NCBI RefSeq assembly: GCF_026719705.1
Contig: NZ_JAPPRR010000001.1
Span: 1 to 64,000, forward strand
Reading direction: 5' to 3'
Origin: Pseudokordiimonas caeni
GTDB lineage: Bacteria > Pseudomonadota > Alphaproteobacteria > Sphingomonadales > Kordiimonadaceae
DNA length: 64,000 nt
The notes below the pieces were generated by a model. That model saw only the letters and a list, made by a program, of their open reading frames with translations. It ran no database searches and was not told the DNA's origin. Made by a program: the position numbers and the translations under genes. Within the stretch, counting starts at the first letter, position 1. Every line of letters starts with the position of its first letter. Below, in pieces: positions 1 to 7,132 of this stretch.

Positions 1-993
1 ATCAATGCCGCCGCCCTGATGGAAGGCGCGCAGATCGACCTCAGACCCGGCCAGACCAGCCTGATCGGCGGGGAAGCCGCCTTCAAGGTGGCAGCGGGTG
101 CGGTGATCACCAGTGCCATAGGCACCGATCAGGCCGATACGCTGACGGGCGCCACGGGGGATGAAGCGCTTTACGGCATGCAGGGGAACGATGTGCTCAC
201 CGGCGGGGCGGGGGCCGACACGCTGGAGGGCGGGGCCGGCAACGATGCCCTCTGGGCCGGAGCCGCTGACGACGGCAACGATCTGGTACGTGGTGGCGCC
301 GGGGCCGATACGCTCGGGGGCGGGGCGGGCGACGACACGCTCGAAGGTGGACAGGGACGCGATATCCTCTATGGTGGCGCGGGCGACGATCTGCTGTGGT
401 CGGGCGGCGCCGGCAGCACGGGCGATCCGTTCACGGGCATCCTCTGGGGCGGGACAGGCGACGACAGTCTCACCGGGGGCGCCGGGGCCGATACGCTCGG
501 CGGCGGGGCGGGCAGCGACCGGCTTGAGGGCCATGACGGCGCCGACACCCTTTATGGCGGGCCGGGGGACGGCGCCGACACGCTTCTGGGCGGTGCCGGG
601 CGCGATACGCTCTATGGCGGGGCGGGTGCTGACAGCCTCATCGGCGGCGCCGACGAGGACCTGATCTTCAACGGAACCGGGAATGACGCGGTCGATGGCG
701 GCAACGGGAATGACACGCTCTGGGGCGGGGCGGGCGATGACCTGTTGACCGGTGGCACGGGCGCCGACCTCTTCGCCTTTGAAGCCGGCATGGGCAAGGA
801 CACGATCACCGATTTCGATACGGGGGATGACCGGCTCGACCTTTCGGGCTTTGCCATCACCAGCACCGCCGCGCTCAAGGCCGCCGCCAGCAGCGTGTCA
901 GGCGGCATCACGATCGAACTCGGCGGGGGTGACAGCCTTATCCTCAAGGGGCTGGCGATGGGCGACCTTGATGAGCTGGTGCTGGTGGGGTGA
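1..993 (+). CDS. RTX (hemolysin-type) calcium-binding repeat protein, 3' part only
   Basis: The reading frame is already open at base 1, so the gene begins upstream of the window; the ATG at 19 is only an internal methionine. About 330 residues are visible. From about residue 35 to 250 they consist of glycine/aspartate nonapeptides of the GGxGxDxLx type (for example GGAGNDAL, GGTGDDSL, GGAGADTL), which bind calcium in a parallel beta-roll. The last 70 residues (ADLFAFEAGMGKDTITDFD and onward to GDLDELVLVG) match the usual end of RTX proteins secreted by type I systems, where an uncleaved C-terminal signal is read by the ABC transporter. The passenger domain is outside the window, so enzyme, adhesin or S-layer cannot be told apart. 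A T1SS pair lies at 49985-53103, but whether it serves this protein is unknown. Confidence 0.9.
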   Translation: MNAAALMEGAQIDLRPGQTSLIGGEAAFKVAAGAVITSAIGTDQADTLTGATGDEALYGMQGNDVLTGGAGADTLEGGAGNDALWAGAADDGNDLVRGGAGADTLGGGAGDDTLEGGQGRDILYGGAGDDLLWSGGAGSTGDPFTGILWGGTGDDSLTGGAGADTLGGGAGSDRLEGHDGADTLYGGPGDGADTLLGGAGRDTLYGGAGADSLIGGADEDLIFNGTGNDAVDGGNGNDTLWGGAGDDLLTGGTGADLFAFEAGMGKDTITDFDTGDDRLDLSGFAITSTAALKAAASSVSGGITIELGGGDSLILKGLAMGDLDELVLVG

Positions 994-1039
994 GTGGTCG
1001 CGTCTGCACGCTTTATCAAAAGTCTCTATCACCAGGTAG

Positions 1040-1063
1040 GCCCTCGAACTGCAAAGGGCGTTT
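1040..1063 (+). terminator. Weak hairpin after the RTX gene
   Basis: GCCCT and AGGGC (1040-1044 and 1055-1059) can pair across a 10-nt loop and are followed by only three T residues. It lies about 50 bases after the RTX stop and could end that transcript, but the stem is short. Confidence 0.25.
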
Positions 1064-1118
1064 CCACAAAGTGCAAAACATCATTCGGGCAAAACCTCTA
1101 AATCCCAAGGCCGTGGCC

Positions 1119-1198
1119 AAAAAAAAGGCCACGCACGAAGCGTGGCCCAGGCTCAGGGAGGAAACGCCCACGGAGGGCATTAGCGGGTCGCCCCGCCA
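1119..1198 (-). ncRNA. Candidate trans-acting small RNA with anti-Shine-Dalgarno loop
   Basis: Read on the minus strand, a good promoter (1205-1232) is followed by about 80 nt. These begin with a GCGGG/CCCGC hairpin, then a GCCC...GGGC hairpin, then an unpaired GTTTCCTCCCTGAG stretch complementary to ribosome binding sites. They end with a perfect 8-bp stem (GGCCACGC/GCGTGGCC, 1127-1147, 5-nt loop) and an eight-T tract (1119-1126). Hairpins, a CCUCCC loop and a terminator in an RNA of 75-90 nt is the architecture I know from alphaproteobacterial sRNAs such as the SuhB/MmgR (alpha-r8) and NfeR (alpha-r14) families. Family assignment is from memory and needs a covariance-model search. No convincing ORF occupies this stretch. 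Confidence 0.7.
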
Positions 1199-1204
1199 CC
1201 TACT

Positions 1205-1232
1205 AAGATAGAATCTCGGTAGGTAAATGCAA
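1205..1232 (-). promoter_or_regulatory. Sigma70-type promoter of the small RNA
   Basis: On the minus strand: TTGCAT (-35, 1227-1232), 16-bp spacer, TATCTT (-10, 1205-1210). The predicted start is near 1198, directly before the first hairpin of the RNA. Confidence 0.6.
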
Positions 1233-1401
1233 GATCAGCCTACGTCACGAAATATTGAGGACCGGTTAAAAGTCTCCAAATCATTGATTTCGAAAGAATA
1301 AAAATTTCTCAGAAAATCAGATTCGAAAGACGAATCGTTGCGGCGCCGTACCGCTTTCATGGAATGGAAGACTGGAGTGAGGCATCGACTCAACAAATTC
1401 G

Positions 1402-1441
1402 CTGTCACAAAAGTGTCAACTCGCTGAAATCCATATGTAAT
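1402..1441 (+). promoter_or_regulatory. Pho box (PhoB site) and -10 element upstream of the plcP-like gene
   Basis: CTGTCAC-AAAA-GTGTCAA (1402-1419) is two 7-bp TGTCA-core repeats at 11-bp spacing, the PhoB half-site arrangement (consensus CTGTCAT with 4-bp spacers). A TATGTAAT -10-like element follows at 1434-1441, so the Pho box sits where the -35 would be. Transcription would start about 15 nt before the ATG at 1464. The match agrees with the phosphate-stress role known for plcP-agt pairs. Confidence 0.65.
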
Positions 1442-1463
1442 AGGCTTCTGGCATACGGAAGCC

Positions 1464-2504
1464 ATGAAAGCAGCGCATGGTTCGAACAGCAGTTTCCCCG
1501 CCCTCGCCGGCCAGCCGGCTCAATCCCGATTTGATGATGACGATATCCTGGCCTTCACCTCCATCGAAGGCGGCGGGCTCGCTGCAGCGCTTGGCGCCAG
1601 TGCACTCCTGAGGAGCATCGACGGTGACCGACCGGGTCACGAGGGCGCACACGAGGCGGATGACGATCATGCCAGCAATATTCGACGCAAGGGAAAACGC
1701 CACTTCCGGGCGGTTTTCGTGTCCGACGTTCATCTTGGCACCCGTTCGTCACGCGCTGACCTTTTGCACGATTTCCTGAAATCCATCACCTGCGAGAAAC
1801 TGTATCTGGTGGGCGATATCGTCGATGGCTGGCGGCTCAAGAAATCCTGGTACTGGGATACGCGCCATAATGACGTGATCCGCCGCGTGCTGAAGATGGC
1901 GAAATCCGGCACCGAGGTGATCTATATCCCCGGCAACCATGACGAGGGTCTGCGTGGTTTTGTCGGCCACAATCTGGCCGGTGTTACCCTGCAGATGGAG
2001 GCGGTGCATGAAGGCCTTGATGGCCGTCGCTTCTGGGTCATCCACGGCGACGAATTCGATGGCGTGGTGAAATATGCCCGCTGGCTCGCCCATGTGGGGG
2101 ACCATGCCTATTCGCTGCTTTTGAAGCTCAATACCGCCTTCAACCGGGTGCGCCGGTCGCTCGGCTACCCTTACTGGTCGCTGTCGGCCTATCTGAAACA
2201 CAAGGTGAAGAACGCGGTCGAATATATCGGCAAGTTCGAGGAAGCGGTTGCCCACGAGGCTGGCCGCCGTGGTGTGCAGGGGGTGATCTGCGGCCATATC
2301 CACCACGCCGAGCGCCGCATGATCGGCGAGATCGAATATCTGAACGACGGCGACTGGGTGGAAAGCTGCACAGCGCTTGTCGAAACCCCGACCGGCGCAT
2401 GGGATATTATCCGCTATGCCGATGAAGTGGCGGCGGAAGAAGCCACCCGCCCGCCCCGCGAGGGCCGCAAGCGCCGCGCCGCGCGCGACAAGGTTGCGGC
2501 ATGA
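1464..2504 (+). CDS. plcP: PlcP-like metallophosphoesterase (phospholipase C / UDP-diacylglucosamine hydrolase family)
   Basis: Calcineurin-like phosphoesterase with the complete two-metal motif set: SDVHLG (D88, H90), VGDIVDGW (D118), IPGNHDE (N158, H159) and CGHIHHAE near residue 275. The family includes LpxH-like lipid A enzymes and PlcP, the enzyme that strips head groups from phospholipids during phosphate starvation. PlcP is favoured because the next gene, overlapping by 4 nt, is a GT4 glycosyltransferase like Agt (the known plcP-agt operon of rhizobia and marine alphaproteobacteria) and because a Pho box precedes the gene. The first 80 residues are acidic and low-complexity and are not part of the fold; they may be a disordered tail, or translation may begin later at a non-ATG codon. 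The SD before ATG 1464 is weak (GGAA). An LpxH-type role remains the alternative. Confidence 0.8.
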   Translation: MKAAHGSNSSFPALAGQPAQSRFDDDDILAFTSIEGGGLAAALGASALLRSIDGDRPGHEGAHEADDDHASNIRRKGKRHFRAVFVSDVHLGTRSSRADLLHDFLKSITCEKLYLVGDIVDGWRLKKSWYWDTRHNDVIRRVLKMAKSGTEVIYIPGNHDEGLRGFVGHNLAGVTLQMEAVHEGLDGRRFWVIHGDEFDGVVKYARWLAHVGDHAYSLLLKLNTAFNRVRRSLGYPYWSLSAYLKHKVKNAVEYIGKFEEAVAHEAGRRGVQGVICGHIHHAERRMIGEIEYLNDGDWVESCTALVETPTGAWDIIRYADEVAAEEATRPPREGRKRRAARDKVAA

Positions 2505-3667
2505 CCGTCCCTTTCGCCCCGCGCCTCAAAGGGGCAAACCGCACGGCGATGCGGATATGCATCGTCACCGATGCCTGGCACCCGCAGGTGAACGGGGTGG
2601 TTCGCACGCTGGATACCCTGCGACGCACGCTCAGGGCGGAAGGACACCGGGTATTCATGCTGTCGCCCCGGCATTTTACCACCGTGCCATGCCCGAGCTA
2701 TCCTGAAATCCGGCTTTCCCTGAACATCCCCTTCCGGGTGGCGGCGATGATCGAAGGCTTCCGGCCCGATGCCATCCATATCGCGACCGAGGGCCCGCTT
2801 GGCTGGGCGGCGCGGCGCTATTGCCTGAAACACGGACTGCCGTTTACGACCGCCTATCACACCGCCTTCCCCGATTATATTGCGGCGCGGACCCATCTGC
2901 CGGCATCGTGGTTCTATCCGCTGTTCCGGCGCTTTCACGGGGCGAGCCGGGGTGTGCTTGTCGCCACGCCGTCGGTGCGGCGCGATCTTGCTGAGCACGG
3001 CTTTGAACGGCTGGTGCCCTGGAGCCGCGGGGTGGATACAGGCGTCTTCTATCCCCGCAGCGACGCGGAGGCTGCGGACCTGATCGCGCGCATCTGCCCA
3101 GATACGGATATTTCTGCGCTGCCCCGCCCGATCCAGCTTTATGTGGGCCGGGTGGCAGTTGAGAAGAATGTCGAGGCCTTTCTGGCTGCCGATGTGCCGG
3201 GGACCAAGCTTGTGGTGGGCGACGGGCCGGCGCTTGCCTCGCTTCGCCAGCGCTTCCCCGCAGCCATCTTCACAGGCGCCCTGTTCGGCGACGATCTGGC
3301 AACGGCCTACAGCCTTGCTGATGTTTTTGTGTTCCCGAGCCGGACCGACACCTTTGGCCTCGTGCTGATCGAGGCGCTGGCCTGCGGGACGCCGGTGGCA
3401 GCATATCCCGTGCAAGGCCCCGTTGATGTGCTGGGGCCGGAAGGCTGCGGTGGCGGCGCCTTGCCGGCGGGGGTTGGCCCGGCGGCGCGTCCGGCGGCTT
3501 GCCTTGACGATGATCTCGCCACCGCCATTCGCGGCGCACTGGCGTTTGACCGGGATGCCTGTCTCGATCTCGCCCGGCGCTTCAGCTGGCAGACGGTGGC
3601 CCGCCAGTTTGTGGCATCGCTTCAGGGAATTGCCCGCTTCGCTGCGGAAGCCCGGCCGGCGGCCTGA
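2501..3667 (+). CDS. GT4 glycosyltransferase, Agt-like (diacylglycerol glycosyltransferase)
   Basis: GT-B fold family 4 transferase of 388 residues. The N-terminal domain begins RICIVTDAWHPQVNGVVRTL. The C-terminal nucleotide-sugar domain has LYVGRVAVEKN and the acidic FPSRTDTFGLVLIEALACG signature around residues 280-300. It overlaps the upstream phosphoesterase by ATGA, implying translational coupling. In plcP-agt operons PlcP yields diacylglycerol and Agt adds glucose or glucuronate, replacing phospholipid with glycolipid when phosphate is scarce. The sugar donor cannot be read from sequence. Homologues usually start at the Met corresponding to 2549 (MRICIVTD), an alternative start giving 372 residues; neither start has a strong SD. 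It ends 9 bases before the convergent end of the repressor gene. Confidence 0.8.
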   Translation: MTVPFAPRLKGANRTAMRICIVTDAWHPQVNGVVRTLDTLRRTLRAEGHRVFMLSPRHFTTVPCPSYPEIRLSLNIPFRVAAMIEGFRPDAIHIATEGPLGWAARRYCLKHGLPFTTAYHTAFPDYIAARTHLPASWFYPLFRRFHGASRGVLVATPSVRRDLAEHGFERLVPWSRGVDTGVFYPRSDAEAADLIARICPDTDISALPRPIQLYVGRVAVEKNVEAFLAADVPGTKLVVGDGPALASLRQRFPAAIFTGALFGDDLATAYSLADVFVFPSRTDTFGLVLIEALACGTPVAAYPVQGPVDVLGPEGCGGGALPAGVGPAARPAACLDDDLATAIRGALAFDRDACLDLARRFSWQTVARQFVASLQGIARFAAEARPAA

Positions 3668-3676
3668 GCTGTAACC

Positions 3677-4366
3677 CTAATCCGTATAACGCCGCGTCAC
3701 CCACAAGACGCCAGCGACGATATCGCCGGTGCTGACACTGTCGCTGCCGGCACTGTCGGCGCGGGCGCCGGGCATCAGGCGGAAAGGCCAGCTTTCATAG
3801 GCCGGGTTTGGCTTTTCGGGCAGGGGCACGAGCCAATCCTCGCCGTTTGCGGTGCGGTGATATTGCCGGGCGGCGATGCGGCCGCCGGGGCGGGAGACGA
3901 GCAAGATCACGCCCGGTGTCATCGGGAAGAAATGTTTGCGCGGGTCGGCGGCAATGATGAGGCTGCCGGGGCGGATCTCCTGCGCTAGGCTGTCATCCCC
4001 CATCAGATAGCAGGAAAGGCCTTCGGGGCTTGTGGCATCAAGGGGGACAGCCACTTCGCGCAGGGCCATGTCGTCGGGCAGGGGCTCCAGCACGCCGCTG
4101 CCCGTGAGGCGGCCGCGGATCGGCAGTGTGGCATGCGCGCCTTCCTGCGCCGGGACAGGGGCACCGGCAGCGAGGCTAAGGAGCAATGCACGCACGCTCA
4201 TGCCCAGCATCTCAGCCATCGGAATCACTTCATCCGACTGGACCTCGCGGGTGCCATTAACGATATCCGAAATGCGTGGCGGTGGCAGGCCGAGGGTCTC
4301 GGCCAGATCCTTCAACTTGAAACCCCGCTGTTTGAGGGCATCCTTGATCCAAGGCTGGGTGCGCAT
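3677..4366 (-). CDS. S24/LexA-like phage repressor with N-terminal HTH
   Basis: 229 residues. An XRE-like helix-turn-helix (residues 10-55, LKDLAETLGLPPPRISDIVN) is followed by a LexA/CI-type C-terminal domain. The catalytic serine region is present (MGDDSLAQEIRPGSLI, S126). The strand that normally carries the general-base lysine reads RIAARQYHR (163-171), with arginine and no lysine, so autocleavage may be lost or altered. It is transcribed away from the phage-like cluster and is the likely repressor of the late genes. A promoter for it (ATGACA, 16 bp, TAATTA on the minus strand) overlaps the half-site array at 4388-4419, suggesting autoregulation. Confidence 0.85.
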   Translation of the reverse strand: MRTQPWIKDALKQRGFKLKDLAETLGLPPPRISDIVNGTREVQSDEVIPMAEMLGMSVRALLLSLAAGAPVPAQEGAHATLPIRGRLTGSGVLEPLPDDMALREVAVPLDATSPEGLSCYLMGDDSLAQEIRPGSLIIAADPRKHFFPMTPGVILLVSRPGGRIAARQYHRTANGEDWLVPLPEKPNPAYESWPFRLMPGARADSAGSDSVSTGDIVAGVLWVTRRYTD

Positions 4367-4387
4367 GGCGCTATAATTATGGTTCTC

Positions 4388-4419
4388 GTAAAAAATGTCA
4401 TTTACTATGGTCGTAAATG
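4388..4419. promoter_or_regulatory. Operator array of three half-sites
   Basis: GTAAA (4388-4392), CATTTAC (4399-4405) and GTAAATG (4413-4419) alternate in orientation at about 12-nt steps. The last two form a perfect 7-bp dyad with a 7-bp spacer. The array lies between the divergent repressor and DUF6362-like genes and over the repressor promoter, as expected of a CI-type operator. Confidence 0.55.
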
Positions 4420-4430
4420 GCGATATTTAA

Positions 4431-4453
4431 AATACGAATAACGAAAATAATTG
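4431..4453 (+). repeat. Direct repeat, copy 1 (regulatory box upstream of 4493 gene)
   Basis: AATACGAATAACGAAAATA followed by ATTG. It matches the copy at 5290-5312 at 19 of 23 positions, with the two 8-mers AATACGAA and CGAAAATA conserved exactly at identical spacing. It lies just upstream of the DUF6362-like gene. Confidence 0.55.
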
Positions 4454-4492
4454 ATCGAATCAAGCTCGGATCAAGAATGAGGACCGACAGCC

Positions 4493-5092
4493 ATGCACTA
4501 TCTGACCGCTACCGCCCTTCGTGCCCTCGGGCGTGACCTGCCCGTGAAAGCCGACGCCAGCCTGATGGCTGCTTTTGTGGAAGAACGGATGATTGATGCC
4601 GTCTGGACGCTGCGCCGGATGCCTGACCGCGAGGCCGGTCTTCTATATTCCCGCCAGATCCTGTGGCCGGACATGAAGGTGGATCGCAATACCGCCGTGC
4701 CGGCAGCGCTTGGCCGCGTGGCAACCGCGAAGCGGATACCGGCAGAGCCACGCTCGATCGACCTGATGCAGCCGGTGCTCGATCTTCTCCGCCTGTTGCC
4801 GGATGTGGAGGATCGGCGGATCATTTTCTGGGGAGCCTGGCATCAGGATGGCATGCGGCAAGAGCGGATGCCGTGGGCCAAGGTGCGACGCAGCCTGACC
4901 GGGCATCTGGGGGGCGAGCGGGCGAGGGGTCTGTCGCGCTGGACCCTGAAGCGGCGCTATGACGATAGCCTTGGATGGATCGCCTGCCTGCTGATCCGCG
5001 CTGAATCGGGCGGCCTCACAGATACGTTAACGAATTCGGAAAAAAAGGCTTGCGTAGGCGCGGCCCATCGGGCACCATCCGTCAAGCCATAG
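4493..5092 (+). CDS. DUF6362-like phage/GTA accessory protein
   Basis: 199 residues of unknown biochemical function. The central pattern (DAVWTLRRMPD near 35-45, then a helical segment SIDLMQPVLDLLRLLPDVE and an HTH-like C-terminal half ending RWTLKRRYDDSLGWIACLL) resembles the DUF6362 proteins I recall from alphaproteobacterial prophage regions, in which the helices look like a small DNA-binding or small-terminase-like fold. It sits between the repressor and the terminase genes, behind one copy of the paired regulatory repeat, and ends in a strong terminator. A regulatory or packaging-initiation role is plausible but not shown. Confidence 0.6.
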   Translation: MHYLTATALRALGRDLPVKADASLMAAFVEERMIDAVWTLRRMPDREAGLLYSRQILWPDMKVDRNTAVPAALGRVATAKRIPAEPRSIDLMQPVLDLLRLLPDVEDRRIIFWGAWHQDGMRQERMPWAKVRRSLTGHLGGERARGLSRWTLKRRYDDSLGWIACLLIRAESGGLTDTLTNSEKKACVGAAHRAPSVKP

Positions 5093-5103
5093 TGACCGAA
5101 TGC

Positions 5104-5142
5104 GCCCGCCGAAGGGGTTTCCCCTGAGGCGGGCTTTTCTTT
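5104..5142 (+). terminator. Intrinsic terminator after the DUF6362-like gene
   Basis: GCCCGCC (5104-5110) pairs with GGCGGGC (5128-5134). An inner GGGG/CCCC stem sits in the loop, and TTTTCTTT follows. Confidence 0.85.
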
Positions 5143-5289
5143 GTGGAATCCGGCTTTTTGAGGCCCTGATTCAACGCATTCTGCCCCGTGGCATTCACAA
5201 TATACAATTCGAGATTTCATTAGGCGCCTTCTGCGTGCATTTGCGGCATGGCATCGAGTCGTCAGTGATTTTTCCCTTCATTCATAAAA

Positions 5290-5312
5290 AATACGAAATT
5301 CGAAAATATTTG
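5290..5312 (+). repeat. Direct repeat, copy 2 (regulatory box upstream of late promoter)
   Basis: AATACGAAATTCGAAAATA followed by TTTG, 19 of 23 identical to 4431-4453. It abuts the -35 of the promoter at 5313. The stretch 5143-5289 before it holds no gene I can support and is AT-richer than its surroundings. Confidence 0.55.
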
Positions 5313-5341
5313 TTGCACCCTTTGCGGTGATTTGCTACATA
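5313..5341 (+). promoter_or_regulatory. Sigma70-type late promoter of the structural operon
   Basis: TTGCAC (5313-5318), 17-bp spacer, TACATA (5336-5341). The start is predicted near 5348, upstream of the hairpin at 5364. It is the only clear promoter before the terminase genes. Confidence 0.6.
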
Positions 5342-5363
5342 GTGATTATCAGATTGGAAATGT

Positions 5364-5408
5364 GCGCCCGCCGAGAGCCTGAACGCTCCTGGCGGGCGCT
5401 TTCTTTTC
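5364..5408 (+). terminator. Terminator/attenuator in the leader of the terminase operon
   Basis: GCGCCCGCC (5364-5372) and GGCGGGCGC (5391-5399) form a 9-bp GC stem followed by TTTCTTTT. It lies between the promoter at 5313 and the small terminase gene at 5437, so transcription must read through it. It may act as an attenuator or release a short leader RNA of about 60 nt. Confidence 0.7.
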
Positions 5409-5436
5409 CGACTTCGTTTCCGGTGGTGACATTCCC

Positions 5437-5907
5437 ATGACCCTCCCCCCTGCAGCGTCACCGCCGGGCCGGGCGGCGCGGCGACAGGCCTATCTGATCG
5501 CACGCGCCGCCGGCGAAACACGTACGGAGGCGGCTGCCTTTGCAGGCGTGTCTCCGTCCACCGTCCGGCGCTGGTCCCGTAGCGACCCCGCCTTCAGGGA
5601 TGCGGAGGCGGCTGTTATGGCCGGGGCGCTCGACGCTCTGGAGGCGGAGGCTGTGCGCCGCGCCCTCCATGGTGTCGAGAAGCCGGTGTTCAGGGGCGGC
5701 GAGCAGGTGGCGACGGTGACTGAGCTGTCGGACGGCCTGTTGACCCTGCTTCTGAAGCAGCGCTGGGCCGAGCGGGAAGCCGAAAGAGCGGCGCGGCAAC
5801 GCACGGGCCTGCAGGATATGGAAAGGCTGAGACGTGCCCTTTATGAAAAGCTCGCTCGCCAGTTTGTCCCGCCCGGCACTGAAACGACTGATCCGGGGCC
5901 TGAGTGA
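5437..5907 (+). CDS. Small terminase subunit-like protein (GTA gp1 position)
   Basis: 156 residues. The N-terminal half contains a helix-turn-helix (TRTEAAAFAGVSPSTVRRWSRSDPAF, about 27-52) of the kind used by small terminases to bind packaging sites. The C-terminal half is a long charged helix (LLKQRWAEREAERAARQRT). The gene directly precedes and overlaps the large terminase by 74 nt, the position of TerS. Sequence similarity in this family is poor, so the call rests on HTH plus position. Confidence 0.75.
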   Translation: MTLPPAASPPGRAARRQAYLIARAAGETRTEAAAFAGVSPSTVRRWSRSDPAFRDAEAAVMAGALDALEAEAVRRALHGVEKPVFRGGEQVATVTELSDGLLTLLLKQRWAEREAERAARQRTGLQDMERLRRALYEKLARQFVPPGTETTDPGPE

Positions 5908-7132
5908 TGAGGAAGCCGCGCTCCTGTTCTACGACTGGCCTTTCTGGGCCCGGCCCGAGCAGCTGGCACCGGAGGGCGACTGGCGTTGCTGGCTGGTTCT
6001 TGCCGGGCGTGGCTTCGGGAAGACGCGCGCCGGGGCCGAATGGGTGCGTGGTCTTGTTGAAGGTGGAACAGCCACGCGGATCGCCCTTGTAGCGCCCACG
6101 CTTGGTGATGCGCGCGCGGTGATGGTGGAAGGCGAAAGCGGTCTTCTTGCGATTTCACCACCCTGGGCCCGCCCGGTGTTCGAGCCCTCGAAACGCCTGC
6201 TGACATGGCCGAACGGTGCTGTTGCGACACTTTTTGGCGCCGAAGAGCCCGACCGTTTGCGCGGGCCCCAATTCGATGCTGCCTGGTGTGACGAGCTTTG
6301 CGCCTGGGGTCGTGCTGACGAGACGTTTGACATGCTGCGGTTCGGGCTGAGGCTCGGGGCCACACCCCGGCTGCTTGTCACCACCACGCCGCGCCCGATG
6401 CCGCTTCTGAAGCGCCTGATGGCGGATCCGGTGACAGCAGTGACACGCGGCAGGACCACCGACAATAGTGCCAACCTCGCGGCCGGTTTTCTGGACGAAA
6501 TCACCCGCAAATACGGTGGCACCCGGCTCGGGCGGCAGGAACTGGACGCGGAAATTCTGGAAGATACGCCCGGCGCGCTGTTTGCCCGCGACCGTATCGA
6601 GGCGCTGCGAGTTTCAGGCCTGCCTGAGATGCAGCGGATTGTGGTGGCGCTCGACCCGCCGGTTACCGCGGGCGAGACGGCCGACGAGTGCGGGCTTGTT
6701 GCCGCCGGGCTTGGGGTTGACGGCCATGGTTATGTGCTCGCTGACCGCTCGGTGCGGGGTCTCAGTCCGCTCGACTGGGCGGCGCGCGCGGTGGACCTGT
6801 ATCACGAATTGCAAGCCGACCGGATTGTTGCTGAAGGTAATCAGGGCGGTGACCTTGTGCCGGCGCTGATCGGGCAGGTGGATGCAACCGTACCGGTGAA
6901 ACGGGTGCATGCCCGTGTTGGTAAGCGTCTTCGGGCCGAGCCTGTGGCTGCGCTTTACGAGCAGGGCCGAGTGCATCACACCGCTTGCTTCCCTGATCTT
7001 GAGGACCAGATGGCCAATTTCACCGGCAGCCTGCCGGGTGGGGCCAGCCCCGACCGGCTCGATGCGCTTGTCTGGGCACTGACCGACCTGATGCTGACCC
7101 AACCCGTTAACCTGAACATGAGGATGCTTTGA
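5834..7132 (+). CDS. Large terminase subunit (DNA packaging ATPase/nuclease)
   Basis: 432 residues. The N-terminus LSDEEAALLFYDWPFWARPEQ is typical of the GTA/Terminase_6 packaging protein. Walker A GRGFGKT (58-64), Walker B-like FDAAWCDELCAW (about 147-158) and a C-terminal RNase H-like nuclease domain beginning VVALDPPV (about 271) are visible. It motors DNA into the prohead and cuts it. The GTG start at 5834 overlaps the small subunit gene by 74 nt; an ATG at 5843 is the alternative. It overlaps the portal gene by one base, consistent with a single coupled packaging operon. Confidence 0.95.
   Translation: MPFMKSSLASLSRPALKRLIRGLSDEEAALLFYDWPFWARPEQLAPEGDWRCWLVLAGRGFGKTRAGAEWVRGLVEGGTATRIALVAPTLGDARAVMVEGESGLLAISPPWARPVFEPSKRLLTWPNGAVATLFGAEEPDRLRGPQFDAAWCDELCAWGRADETFDMLRFGLRLGATPRLLVTTTPRPMPLLKRLMADPVTAVTRGRTTDNSANLAAGFLDEITRKYGGTRLGRQELDAEILEDTPGALFARDRIEALRVSGLPEMQRIVVALDPPVTAGETADECGLVAAGLGVDGHGYVLADRSVRGLSPLDWAARAVDLYHELQADRIVAEGNQGGDLVPALIGQVDATVPVKRVHARVGKRLRAEPVAALYEQGRVHHTACFPDLEDQMANFTGSLPGGASPDRLDALVWALTDLMLTQPVNLNMRML

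Noticed and set aside
990-1465. Small open frames (73 and 76 codons) in the gap after the RTX gene
   Set aside because: No SD, no domain, and the region is better explained by the small RNA, its promoter and the Pho box.
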